DNA from: Bradyrhizobium sp. 4
Lineage (GTDB): Bacteria > Pseudomonadota > Alphaproteobacteria > Rhizobiales > Xanthobacteraceae
Length of the DNA stretch: 64,000 bases
Assembly: GCF_023100905.1 (NCBI RefSeq)
Contig: NZ_CP064686.1
Span: 6,138,001-6,202,000 of the forward strand
Direction: 5' to 3'
A model generated the notes under the pieces. The model saw only the letters and a list, made by a program, of their open reading frames with translations. It had not been told where the DNA came from and did no database searches. Below, piece by piece: positions 7,933 through 15,999 of the stretch; the first letter of the stretch is position 1; each line of letters starts with the position of its first letter. A program made the position numbers and the translations under genes.

Positions 7933-10618
7933 TCGTTTTCCCGGCGAGCTTCTTGATCGCGGCCTTGATCGACGCGGCGGCATCGTCATAACCATCCCAC
8001 GCCTTCGACCGCGGCAGCAGCCCCGGCACGCTGCGCAGCGTGTAGCGCTTCGGATCGAGATCGGTCTTCACCTGCGCCCAGGTGAGCGGCATCGACACGG
8101 TGGCGCCGGCGCGCGCACGCGGCGACAGAGGGGCCACCGCCGTCGACATGCGGTCGTTGCGCAAATAGTCCAGGAAGATCTTTCCCTCTCGCAACTTCTT
8201 CGACATGTTGAGCAGGTAGCGCTCGGGAGCGTCGTCCGCCATCCACTGGCAGACGCCTTGTGCGAAGGCCTTGGCCTCCTTCCAGCTCACCTGATCGCCC
8301 GCGCCATGACGCAGCGGTACCACGACGTGCAGGCCCTTGCCGCCGGTGGTCTTGCAGAAGCTTTCCATGCCGATGTCGGTCAGCCGCTGCCGCATCTCCT
8401 TGGCGGCCTCGACGACCTCGGCGAAGACGACGTCGGGCGCCGGGTCGAGATCGAACACCAGCCGGCCCGGGATATCGTAGGCGTAGGGCGCGCAGTTCCA
8501 GGGATGCAGCTCGACGCCACCAATCTGTGCTACGGCCGCGAGCCCCTCGACCCGATCGATCTGCAGGTAAGGCTTGCGGTCGCCGGAGACCCGCGCGAGC
8601 TCAAGAAGGTTCGAGGTGCCCTGCATGGCGTGGCGCTGGAAGAAGCATTCGCCCTTGATGCCGTCCGGGGCGCGGATCAGCGAGCACGGCCGGCCCTTGA
8701 GGTGCAGGATCATCCATTCGCCGACGGCTTCGAGATAGCGCGCGAGATCCAGCTTGGTGACCGGATCGCCATTGCCGTCGTCCGGCCAGAGCTGCTTGTC
8801 CGGCTTGGAGATGACGACTCCCATCACTTCGGCACTGCCGCCAGCCTGGGCCGTTCGTGCGCCAGTCTTCGCTTGCGCGCGCGGCTTGGCGCGCCGCTTC
8901 GTCGAAGGCTCGGCAAGCTCCGTATCCACCGGTGTCTCCGCCTCGACCTCCTCCGCCGGTTTGTCCTGCCGCAGCCCCTTGAAGGCGGCTTGGCGGATAT
9001 TGCCGTCGGCGGTGAAGCCGGCGAACTCGATCTCCGCCACGAGCTCCGGCTTCAGCCAGTGCACCTCGCGCGCTTTCTTCGGTGCGTTCTTGCCGCCGAA
9101 CGGGCTTTGCTTCGCCTCCATGGCCTTGAGGGACGGCATGATGCGCTTGACCTTGTCGGCGCCGAAGCCGGTGCCGACCATGCCGACGAAGGCGAGATGA
9201 TCGCCACGGTGCACGCCCGCCATCAGCGAGCGGAATTTGCCGTTGGTGGTCTTGTAGCCGCCGATCACGACCTCATGGCCGGCGCGGCATTTGGCCTTGG
9301 TCCAGCTTTCCGTCCGCCCCGAACGATAAGGCGCGTCGAGCTTCTTCGACACCACGCCCTCAAGCTCGAGCTTGCAGGCCGATTGCAGCACGGCGTCGCC
9401 GCCGCTTTCGAAATGCTCGACATAGCGAATCTGGCTCGATTTCTTCTTACGTGCCTCCAGGAGCTCCTTAAGGCGGTCCTTGCGCTCCCCGAGCGGTAGC
9501 CGCCGCAAATCGAGGCCTTCGACGAACAGGAGGTCGAAGGCGAAGAAGATGAGCTCGTCGGTCTTGCCGTCCGACAGCGCGGCCTGGAGTGACGAAAAAT
9601 TGGGTGCTCCGTTGTGATCGAGCGCGACGATCTCGCCGTCGATCATCATATCCGGCAACGCGCCCGCCTCCTTCGCGATGCTTGCGAATTTTTCGGTCCA
9701 GTCGAGGCCTTTGCGCGTCTTCAACGTCGCCTTGCCGCCCTCGACCCGCAGCTGCACGCGGTAGCCGTCGAACTTGATCTCGTGGCACCAGCCGTCGCCA
9801 CCCGGCGGGCGCTCGACCGAGGTGCAGAGCTGCGGCGCGACGAAGTCCGGCATCTCCGCCGCCTTCTTCGCGGTCGTGGCGGTCGTGGCTTTCTTCTTTG
9901 CCGTTTTGCCGGTTTTCAACGCCGCGCGGGGCGTCGGCTTGACCGTGCGCTCTTTCGCCTCGTCCGCCCGGTTGGACTGCCAGACCGCGTCGGCCTTGGC
10001 CTTGGTGCCCTTCGCCAGCATGAACGGTTTTGGCGCGCGCCCCTTGCCTCCGGCGATCTGCTCCATCGGACGGCCGGAGGCGACCGATTTGTCCTCCTCG
10101 AGAATGTCGTTGTCTGCGCCCTCGCGAACATGTTCGTCGCGATGCTTGATCAGGAGCCAATTGGTCCGTTTGCCGCCGGTACGGTCGTTGCGCATGCGCA
10201 CCAAGACCCAGCTGCCGTGTAGCTTCTCGCCATGCAGGGTGAACTTCAGATCGCCCTTCTTGAAACCGCGTTCGGGATCTTCGGATTCCCAAGTGCCGCG
10301 GTCCCACAGCATGACCGTGCCGCCGCCGTACTGGCCCTCCGGAATCGTGCCCTCGAAATCACCATAGTCGAGCGGATGGTCTTCGACCTCGACGGCCAGC
10401 CGCTTGTCGTGCGGATCGAGCGAGGGCCCTTTCGTCACCGCCCAGGACTTGAAGACGCCGTCGAACTCAAGCCGCAGATCGTAGTGCAGCCGCGTGGCGT
10501 CGTGCTTCTGGATCACGAAGCGCCGCTGCTTCGATGGCGCCACCGCGGTTTTGCCCGACGGCTCCGGCGTCTTCTCGAAATCACGTTTCTGTCGATACTT
10601 GGAGAGCTTTTGCAGCAC
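7928..10618 (-). CDS. ligD: ATP-dependent DNA ligase D (multidomain NHEJ ligase)
   Basis: LigD repairs double-strand breaks with Ku. The 896 residues contain three domains in the order phosphoesterase, ligase, polymerase. The 3'-phosphoesterase (about 5-175) has KHDATRLHYDLRLE and DHPLDYGDFEGTIPEGQYGGG-type residues. The ligase domain (about 255-570) has EIKFDGYR with the adenylated Lys282 and DGEIVALD. The primase-polymerase domain (about 600-890) begins ISKPDKQLWP and has DLDPAP. Lys/Ala-rich linkers separate the domains. The start is a GTG at 10618; it leads directly into the expected SKYRQKRDFEKTPEPSG opening and I see no ATG that fits. The stop lies in a repeat. The gene is divergent from ku, 118 bases away. 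Confidence 0.96.
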   Translation of the reverse strand: MLQKLSKYRQKRDFEKTPEPSGKTAVAPSKQRRFVIQKHDATRLHYDLRLEFDGVFKSWAVTKGPSLDPHDKRLAVEVEDHPLDYGDFEGTIPEGQYGGGTVMLWDRGTWESEDPERGFKKGDLKFTLHGEKLHGSWVLVRMRNDRTGGKRTNWLLIKHRDEHVREGADNDILEEDKSVASGRPMEQIAGGKGRAPKPFMLAKGTKAKADAVWQSNRADEAKERTVKPTPRAALKTGKTAKKKATTATTAKKAAEMPDFVAPQLCTSVERPPGGDGWCHEIKFDGYRVQLRVEGGKATLKTRKGLDWTEKFASIAKEAGALPDMMIDGEIVALDHNGAPNFSSLQAALSDGKTDELIFFAFDLLFVEGLDLRRLPLGERKDRLKELLEARKKKSSQIRYVEHFESGGDAVLQSACKLELEGVVSKKLDAPYRSGRTESWTKAKCRAGHEVVIGGYKTTNGKFRSLMAGVHRGDHLAFVGMVGTGFGADKVKRIMPSLKAMEAKQSPFGGKNAPKKAREVHWLKPELVAEIEFAGFTADGNIRQAAFKGLRQDKPAEEVEAETPVDTELAEPSTKRRAKPRAQAKTGARTAQAGGSAEVMGVVISKPDKQLWPDDGNGDPVTKLDLARYLEAVGEWMILHLKGRPCSLIRAPDGIKGECFFQRHAMQGTSNLLELARVSGDRKPYLQIDRVEGLAAVAQIGGVELHPWNCAPYAYDIPGRLVFDLDPAPDVVFAEVVEAAKEMRQRLTDIGMESFCKTTGGKGLHVVVPLRHGAGDQVSWKEAKAFAQGVCQWMADDAPERYLLNMSKKLREGKIFLDYLRNDRMSTAVAPLSPRARAGATVSMPLTWAQVKTDLDPKRYTLRSVPGLLPRSKAWDGYDDAAASIKAAIKKLAGKTK

Positions 10619-10736
10619 GACTGGTCCCGGATTCTCTTTCGGCGTGGAAGCCTATCACGGCCCGCATCCCACCCGGAACCAAAACCCCGCGGGACGGTTG
10701 GGGTTCCAAAATGACTCGCAGACGCTGGAGAACGGA

Positions 10737-11621
10737 ATGGCACCGCGCGCCTATTGGAAGGGAACGTTGAAGCTCTCGCTGGTCAGTTGCCCCGTCGTGC
10801 TTTATCCGGCGACCACCGCGGCCGAGAAGACGCGGTTTCACATGATCAACCGCGAGACCGGCAACCGGTTGAAGCAGCAGATGATCGACGCCGAGACCGG
10901 CGACGTCGTCGAGAGCGACCAGAAGGGACGCGGCTACGAGCTGCGTAAGGGCAAATATGTCGAGATCGAGCCGGAGGAGCTCGAAGCCGTCCAGATCGAG
11001 AGCAACCACACCATCGACATCGAGAGTTTCGTGCCGAGCGACGAGATCGACCAGCGCTATCTCAACCATCCCTACTATATCGCGCCCGACGGCAAGGCCG
11101 CGGTCGATGCTTTCGCCGTGATCCGCGACGCCATGAAGGACCAGGATCGCGTCGCGCTCGCCAAGATCGTACTCACCAATCGCGAGCACATCATCGCGAT
11201 CGAGCCGCTCGGCAAGGGCCTGCTCGGCACCACGCTGCGCTTCCCTTACGAACTGCGCGACGAGGACCAGTTCTTCGACGACATCAAGAGCCCGAAGATC
11301 ACCAAGGACATGGTTGAGCTCGCCGGCCATATCCTCCAGACCAAGGCCTCCCATTTCGATCCCAGCAAGTTCAAGGACGACTACGAGAACGCGCTGAAGG
11401 CGCTGGTGAAGCGCAAGGCCAGCGGCAAAAAGATCGAGCTGCCGGAGCCCCAGGAGCGGCCGAGCAATGTCGTCAGCCTGATGGATGCGCTGAAGCAGAG
11501 CTTGAAGGGACGCGGCGGGAAGAAGACGGCGGCGAAGTCCCATGCGCGCCGGGCATCGGGGCGAACGCGGGCCGCGAAGAAGACGCATCGGTCGACGGCG
11601 CGGCAGAGGAAGGCGGGTTGA
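10737..11621 (+). CDS. ku: Bacterial Ku, NHEJ end-binding protein
   Basis: Ku binds broken DNA ends as a homodimer and recruits LigD. The ATG at 10737 is preceded by GGAG at 10727-10730 and gives 294 residues. Visible are the Ku core opening (YWKGTLKLSLVSCPVVLYPA), the strand run TRFHMINRETGNRLKQQ, and the helical arm region HILQTKASHFDPSKFKDDYE. The C terminus is a Lys/Arg/Ala-rich tail (residues about 255-294), as is usual for bacterial Ku and thought to bind DNA. It is divergently paired with ligD. No sporulation-type promoter or other control element is obvious in the 118-base gap. Confidence 0.96.
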   Translation: MAPRAYWKGTLKLSLVSCPVVLYPATTAAEKTRFHMINRETGNRLKQQMIDAETGDVVESDQKGRGYELRKGKYVEIEPEELEAVQIESNHTIDIESFVPSDEIDQRYLNHPYYIAPDGKAAVDAFAVIRDAMKDQDRVALAKIVLTNREHIIAIEPLGKGLLGTTLRFPYELRDEDQFFDDIKSPKITKDMVELAGHILQTKASHFDPSKFKDDYENALKALVKRKASGKKIELPEPQERPSNVVSLMDALKQSLKGRGGKKTAAKSHARRASGRTRAAKKTHRSTARQRKAG

Positions 11622-11628
11622 CTTAATC

Positions 11629-11708
11629 CGTCATTGCGAGCGCAGCGAAGCAATCCAGCATCTTTCCGCGGGGGCAGTCTGGATTGCTTCGCTGCGCTCG
11701 CAATGACG
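11629..11708. repeat. Intergenic palindrome, family A, perfect 30-base arms
   Basis: Arms 11629-11658 and 11679-11708 are exact reverse complements over 30 bases (ending GCGAAGCAATCCAG on the left) around a 20-base loop. Two more diverged copies are at 15909-15996 and 57881-57960. It lies in the convergent gap between ku and kdpE, next to a palindrome of another family. Confidence 0.9.
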
Positions 11709-11732
11709 ATGCTGATGCAGGCTTGCGCCGAC

Positions 11733-11819
11733 CGTCATGCCCGGGCTTGTCCAGGGCATCCACGTTCTCGGTCCCCTGGGTCAAGACGTGGATGGCCGGG
11801 ACAAGCCCGGTCATGACGG
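11733..11819. repeat. Intergenic palindrome, family B (CGTCATGCCCGGGCTTGTCC arms)
   Basis: Left arm from 11733 and right arm ending at 11818-11819 match at about 30 of 33 positions, each running from CGTCATG to ATCCACGT. A second copy is at 26237-26327. It sits directly after the family A palindrome in the ku-kdpE convergent gap. Confidence 0.85.
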
Positions 11820-11839
11820 ATCGTTGCACGTGGGCAGCC

Positions 11840-12529
11840 CTAATCCCCTGCCCTTAACCGGTACCCGATCCCCGTCTCCGTCAGCACATATTGCGGCCGC
11901 TCCGGATCGGCTTCGATCTTCTGCCGGAGCTGGCGGACATAGACGCGCAGATATTGGGCATCCGTCAGTTCGTCCCAGAGCTCCCTCAGCAGGAAGCGGT
12001 GAGTGAGCACCTTGCCGGCGTGCTGCACCAACACACGCAGGAGGTCATATTCCTTCGGCGACAGTTTGACATCGCGCTCTCCGACCCTGACGATCCGGCG
12101 CACCAGATCGACCGAAAGATCGCCGGCACGAAACACCGGCCGTTCGCCCTGAATCTGAAGCTGGTGCCGCAGCGCGGCGCGCAGGCGCGCCAGCAGCTCG
12201 TCCATGCCGAACGGCTTTGTCAGGTAATCGTCGGCCCCGAGATCGAGCGCCTCCACCTTGCCGGCCTCATCGCCACGGCTCGACAACACCACGATCGGCA
12301 CAGCTTCATTGCGGGCGCGGATGGTACGTAACAGCTCATGGCCCTGGATATCGGGCAGGCCGAGATCGAGGATGATCAGCGCGGGATCCTCGCTGAGCTT
12401 CTCCAGCGCGGTCTTGCCGTTCGACGCCTCCAGGATCTCATAGCCTTGCGTCGAGAGCCCCATCCGCAGCAATTTGCGGATCGGCGGCTCGTCGTCGATG
12501 ACAAGCACTTTGATCGGGGCTGCGCTCAT
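11840..12529 (-). CDS. kdpE: KdpE, response regulator of the kdp operon
   Basis: KdpE is the OmpR-type regulator phosphorylated by KdpD that activates kdp transcription when potassium is scarce. The 229 residues hold a receiver domain with the acidic pair at 12-13 (VIDDE), phospho-acceptor Asp55 (IILDLGLPD), Ser/Thr switch region (VVLSSRGDE) and Lys105 (YLTKPFG), followed by a winged-helix DNA-binding domain (KLSPKEYDLLRVLVQHAG; LRVYVRQLRQKIE; GIGYRL). The ATG overlaps the kdpD stop by four bases. It is the last gene of the operon. Confidence 0.97.
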   Translation of the reverse strand: MSAAPIKVLVIDDEPPIRKLLRMGLSTQGYEILEASNGKTALEKLSEDPALIILDLGLPDIQGHELLRTIRARNEAVPIVVLSSRGDEAGKVEALDLGADDYLTKPFGMDELLARLRAALRHQLQIQGERPVFRAGDLSVDLVRRIVRVGERDVKLSPKEYDLLRVLVQHAGKVLTHRFLLRELWDELTDAQYLRVYVRQLRQKIEADPERPQYVLTETGIGYRLRAGD

Positions 12530-15249
12530 GCGGCGGTATCCAATGCGTGGGTCCGGGCTGGAATGGACAGACGAATCGTCAGAACCGCCCCGCTCCGGTC
12601 GCCGCGATTCGCGGCCGAGATCGTGCCACGCATCGCCTCGACGAAGCCGCGGGAGATGGCGAGCCCGAGCCCGGTGCCGGGACGGACATGGTCGCCCTTC
12701 TGCGCGCGATAAAACTTGTCGAACACGCTCTCGAGCTCCTCGGACGGAATGCCGTCACCCTCGTCGGCGATCTGGAGCACCACATGATCGCTGTCGCGCC
12801 GGCTGCGGATCGAGACCGTGGCGTGGGGCGGCGAATATTTGGCGGCGTTGTCGAGCAGGTTGAACAGCACCTGCTCGAACAGCACCGCATCGAGCTGGAG
12901 CATGGGAAGATCTGCGGCCAACTCCAGCTCCACCTTGTGGGCGGTGAGGATCTTGGCTGCACGCCGGAGCGCACTGCCGACGATCTCTCCGAGATCGTGC
13001 AACGCAGCGTTGGGCACGATGGCGCCGGATTCGAGCTTGGTCATGTCGAGCAGATTGGCAATGAAGCGGTTGAGCCGTTCGGATTCGTCGATGACCGTCG
13101 CCAGCAGGTCGCGCTTCTCGGTGTCGGAGAGCGCGCTGGCAAGATCGCGCATAGTCGAGGCCGCACCCAGCACGGATGCGAGCGGCGTCTTCAGGTCGTG
13201 TGAAATCGAGGTCAGCAATGCGGAACGCAGCCGCTCGGATTCGACGGAGCGCTTGACGCGATCGACGTCCTCGACCAGCAGCACGCGCTCGATCGCCAGC
13301 GCGCCTTGGTCGACCAGCGCGTCCAGCAGCCGGCGCTGGTCCGGCGTCAGCAAGGGACCGGTGCGGTCGTCGTCGATGCCGATGACGCCGATCGGGCCGC
13401 GCCCGGTGCGCATCGGCAGGAACAGCCGCTTTGCGCCGGGCAGCGTGTCCGAGCCGCGGCCTGCAGGGCGGTCGTTGCTCCTGGCCCAGTTGGCGGCGGC
13501 AAGGTCGGCCTGATCGAGATCGTCCTCGGGGGGATAGCCCGACTTCACCGTGAGCAGACCTTCGTCCGGCAATAGCAGCACCACGCGGACTTTCAGCATC
13601 AGCGCGATCTGGTAGGCGGTCGCCCACAGCACGTCGTCGAGCGTACCGGTGCCGGCGAGCTTGCGGCTGAAAGCATAGAGCTGCTCCGTGGTCCGGATGC
13701 GGCCGATCGCAGCATCAGCCTGGGTGCGGACCCGCCCCGCCACGTTCGACACCACGAACGCTATCAGCATGAAGAAAAAGAACGCCGCGACATTGGTCGG
13801 ATCGGTGATGGTGAAGGTATAGACCGGCGGCAGAAAGAAGAAATTGTAGGCGAGCGACGCCGCGACGCTCGCAAGCAGCGACGGCCATAATCCGTAGCGC
13901 ACGGCAACCGTCACCACGGCGGTCAGAAACATCAGGTCGACGTTCTCAATGCCGAAATAAGGCTTGATGGCCACGGCGGCGGCGAGGCCAAGCGCGGTGA
14001 TCCCGAGTGCCTTCAGATAGGGCCGCGCATCGAACGGATCCGATCGCGTTGCGGTCTGCACCGCCGTCTTCGGCGCCGGCTCGCTCGTGAGCTCGTCGCC
14101 TGGGATGACATGCACGCTGATATTGCCGGCGCGGCGCACCAGATCGTGCACGACGGAGCCGCGCGTCATCTCGAACCAGAGCGAGCGCGTCGACTTTCCG
14201 ATCACGATCTGGGTGACGTTGTTGCCCTGCGCGAAGTTGACCACGTCGTCGGCGAGGCGGCGGCCGACGCCCGGGATCGTCAGCGCCTCGCCGCCGAGCG
14301 ACTCCGCGAGCCGCAGCGTATCGGCCAGCCGGTCGCGCTCCTCATCGGACATTTGCAGGGACCGCCGCGTCTCGATCGACACCGCGATAAACGGCGCGTG
14401 CAGCCGATCGGCCAGCCGCTTGGTGTAACGCACGAGGCTGGCCGCGCGCGGATCTTCGCTGACGCAGACGAGGATGCGCTCGCCTGCGGCCCAGGGACCG
14501 GCGATCGCGTTCGCCTGCATGTGGGTGAGCAGCTGCTCGTCGACCCGTTCGGCCGTGCGCCGCAGCGCGAGTTCGCGCAACGCAGTCAGGTTACCCGGCG
14601 AGAAATAATGCTCCAGCGCCCGCTCGGCCTGCCTGGGGACATAGACCTTGCCTTCCTTCAGGCGCTGGATCAGGTCGTCGGGCGTGAGGTCGATCAGCTC
14701 GATGGCGTCTGCGCGGTCGAACACCGAATCCGGCACGGTCTCCCGCACCCGCACATGGGTGATCTGCGCGACAACGTCGTTCAGGCTCTCGATGTGCTGG
14801 ATATTGACGGCGGTGTAGACGTCGATGCCGTGGGACAGCAGCTCCTCGACATCGAGATAGCGTTTCGGATGACGGCAAAGAGGAGCATTGGTGTGGGCGA
14901 GCTCGTCGACCAGCGCGATTTTCGGCCGGCGCGCGATCACGGCGTCGAGGTCCATTTCCTCGACAATCTGGCCGCGGTAGTCGAGCTTCTTGCGCGGGAT
15001 CACTTCCAGCCCGCGCGCCAGCGCCTCGGTCTCGGCGCGGCCATGGGTCTCGACGAAGCCGACCACGACGTCGATGCCGGCCTTGCGCTTGGCGTGGGCG
15101 CTTTGCAGCATCTCGTAGGTCTTGCCGACGCCGGGAGCGGCGCCGACGAAGATTTTCAGCTTGCCGCTCACGCCCTCCTCCCGGCGCGCGGCCTCCAGCA
15201 GCGCCTCGGGCGAAGGACGTTGTTCGGGATCGCGGCGCTCTCGGACCAT
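12526..15249 (-). CDS. kdpD: KdpD, osmosensitive K+ channel sensor histidine kinase
   Basis: A full-length KdpD of 907 residues. In order: the KdpD domain with a Walker A motif at 36-44 (GAAPGVGKT); a universal-stress-like domain (about 255-380); a membrane block of four segments (about 405-510, DUF4118 type); a GAF-like domain; the HisKA segment SISHDLKTPL with His684; and the ATPase domain with the N box NLLDNAAKYS near 797-806 and DEGDGIP and GTGLGL. Walker A, phospho-His and the G boxes are all intact, so it should be an active kinase. kdpE follows with a four-base overlap. The kdpC stop region is 37 bases upstream. Confidence 0.97.
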   Translation of the reverse strand: MVRERRDPEQRPSPEALLEAARREEGVSGKLKIFVGAAPGVGKTYEMLQSAHAKRKAGIDVVVGFVETHGRAETEALARGLEVIPRKKLDYRGQIVEEMDLDAVIARRPKIALVDELAHTNAPLCRHPKRYLDVEELLSHGIDVYTAVNIQHIESLNDVVAQITHVRVRETVPDSVFDRADAIELIDLTPDDLIQRLKEGKVYVPRQAERALEHYFSPGNLTALRELALRRTAERVDEQLLTHMQANAIAGPWAAGERILVCVSEDPRAASLVRYTKRLADRLHAPFIAVSIETRRSLQMSDEERDRLADTLRLAESLGGEALTIPGVGRRLADDVVNFAQGNNVTQIVIGKSTRSLWFEMTRGSVVHDLVRRAGNISVHVIPGDELTSEPAPKTAVQTATRSDPFDARPYLKALGITALGLAAAVAIKPYFGIENVDLMFLTAVVTVAVRYGLWPSLLASVAASLAYNFFFLPPVYTFTITDPTNVAAFFFFMLIAFVVSNVAGRVRTQADAAIGRIRTTEQLYAFSRKLAGTGTLDDVLWATAYQIALMLKVRVVLLLPDEGLLTVKSGYPPEDDLDQADLAAANWARSNDRPAGRGSDTLPGAKRLFLPMRTGRGPIGVIGIDDDRTGPLLTPDQRRLLDALVDQGALAIERVLLVEDVDRVKRSVESERLRSALLTSISHDLKTPLASVLGAASTMRDLASALSDTEKRDLLATVIDESERLNRFIANLLDMTKLESGAIVPNAALHDLGEIVGSALRRAAKILTAHKVELELAADLPMLQLDAVLFEQVLFNLLDNAAKYSPPHATVSIRSRRDSDHVVLQIADEGDGIPSEELESVFDKFYRAQKGDHVRPGTGLGLAISRGFVEAMRGTISAANRGDRSGAVLTIRLSIPARTHALDTAA

Positions 15250-15286
15250 CAGATCAATATAATCATCCGCGCGGACCTAGCCTAGA

Positions 15287-15889
15287 CTACTTCGTGGCAC
15301 GATCGAGCGCGAGATTCAGAGTCAGCACGTTGATCCGGGGCTCGCCGATCAGGCCGAGCAGGCAGCCCTGGGTGTTGGAAGCCACCAGTTGCTTGACCTG
15401 ATCCTCCGGCACGTTTCGCGCCTTCGCGACGCGCGGCACCTGGAATTGCGCCGCTTCCGGCGAGATATCCGGATCGAGGCCACTGGCTGAGGTCGTCACG
15501 AGGTCGACCGGCACGGCGGCATTCGGATTCTCGCCCCTGAGCTTGTCCACGTCTTCCTTCAGCCGGTCGGCCAGCGCCTTGCTGGTCGGGCCGAGATTTG
15601 AGCCACCCGAATTCGCGGCGTTGTAGGGCGCCGGTACCGTCTTGGTCGAATCGTTCGGATCCGGCGCCACCGTCGCCGAGGGACGGCCGTGGAAATATTT
15701 GTCGTCCTTGAACTCCTGCCCGATCAGGGCGGAGCCGACCACCTTGCCGTCCTTCTCGATCAAGCTGCCCTGCGCCTGCGCGGGGAAGATCGCACCGGCA
15801 ATAGCGGTCATCGCGAGCGGGTAGGCCAGGCCGGTGATGGCGGTGAGCACCAGCAGCAGGACGATGGCGGGGCGGATTTCTCTGAGCAT
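15287..15889 (-). CDS. kdpC: KdpC, K+-transporting ATPase subunit C
   Basis: KdpC stabilises the KdpFABC pump. The 200-residue protein has one N-terminal membrane segment (AIVLLLVLTAITGLAYPLAMTA) and a periplasmic domain with conserved strings GQEF, YFHGRPSA, SGLDPDISP and QVPRVAKAR. An AGGAG lies eight bases upstream of the ATG at 15889. Unlike the other kdp junctions, about 110 bases separate it from kdpB, and most of that gap is a family A palindrome, so its translation is not directly coupled to kdpB. Confidence 0.96.
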   Translation of the reverse strand: MLREIRPAIVLLLVLTAITGLAYPLAMTAIAGAIFPAQAQGSLIEKDGKVVGSALIGQEFKDDKYFHGRPSATVAPDPNDSTKTVPAPYNAANSGGSNLGPTSKALADRLKEDVDKLRGENPNAAVPVDLVTTSASGLDPDISPEAAQFQVPRVAKARNVPEDQVKQLVASNTQGCLLGLIGEPRINVLTLNLALDRATK

Positions 15890-15908
15890 GCGTTTCTCCT
15901 ATTTCTTT

Positions 15909-15996
15909 CGTCGTGGCGAGGAGCGAAGCGACGAAGCAATCCAGTCTCTCAGCCGCGGCAAGAATTCTGGATTGCTTCGCTTCGCTCGCAATGACG
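15909..15996. repeat. Family A palindrome inside the kdp operon
   Basis: The right arm (15967-15996, CTGGATTGCTTCGC onward) matches the family A consensus closely; the left arm (15909-15944) is a longer, diverged form ending GAAGCAATCCAG. It occupies nearly all of the kdpB-kdpC gap. A hairpin here would lie in the kdp mRNA. Confidence 0.85.
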
Positions 15997-15999
15997 GGG

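Noticed and set aside
7847..9499. 550-codon open frame antisense to ligD
   Set aside because: Overlaps the intact polymerase and ligase domains of LigD; composition is that of a shadow frame.
11629..11708. Possible MITE or IS end from the perfect 30-base arms
   Set aside because: No target-site duplication or transposase is visible; the element matches a dispersed intergenic palindrome family instead.
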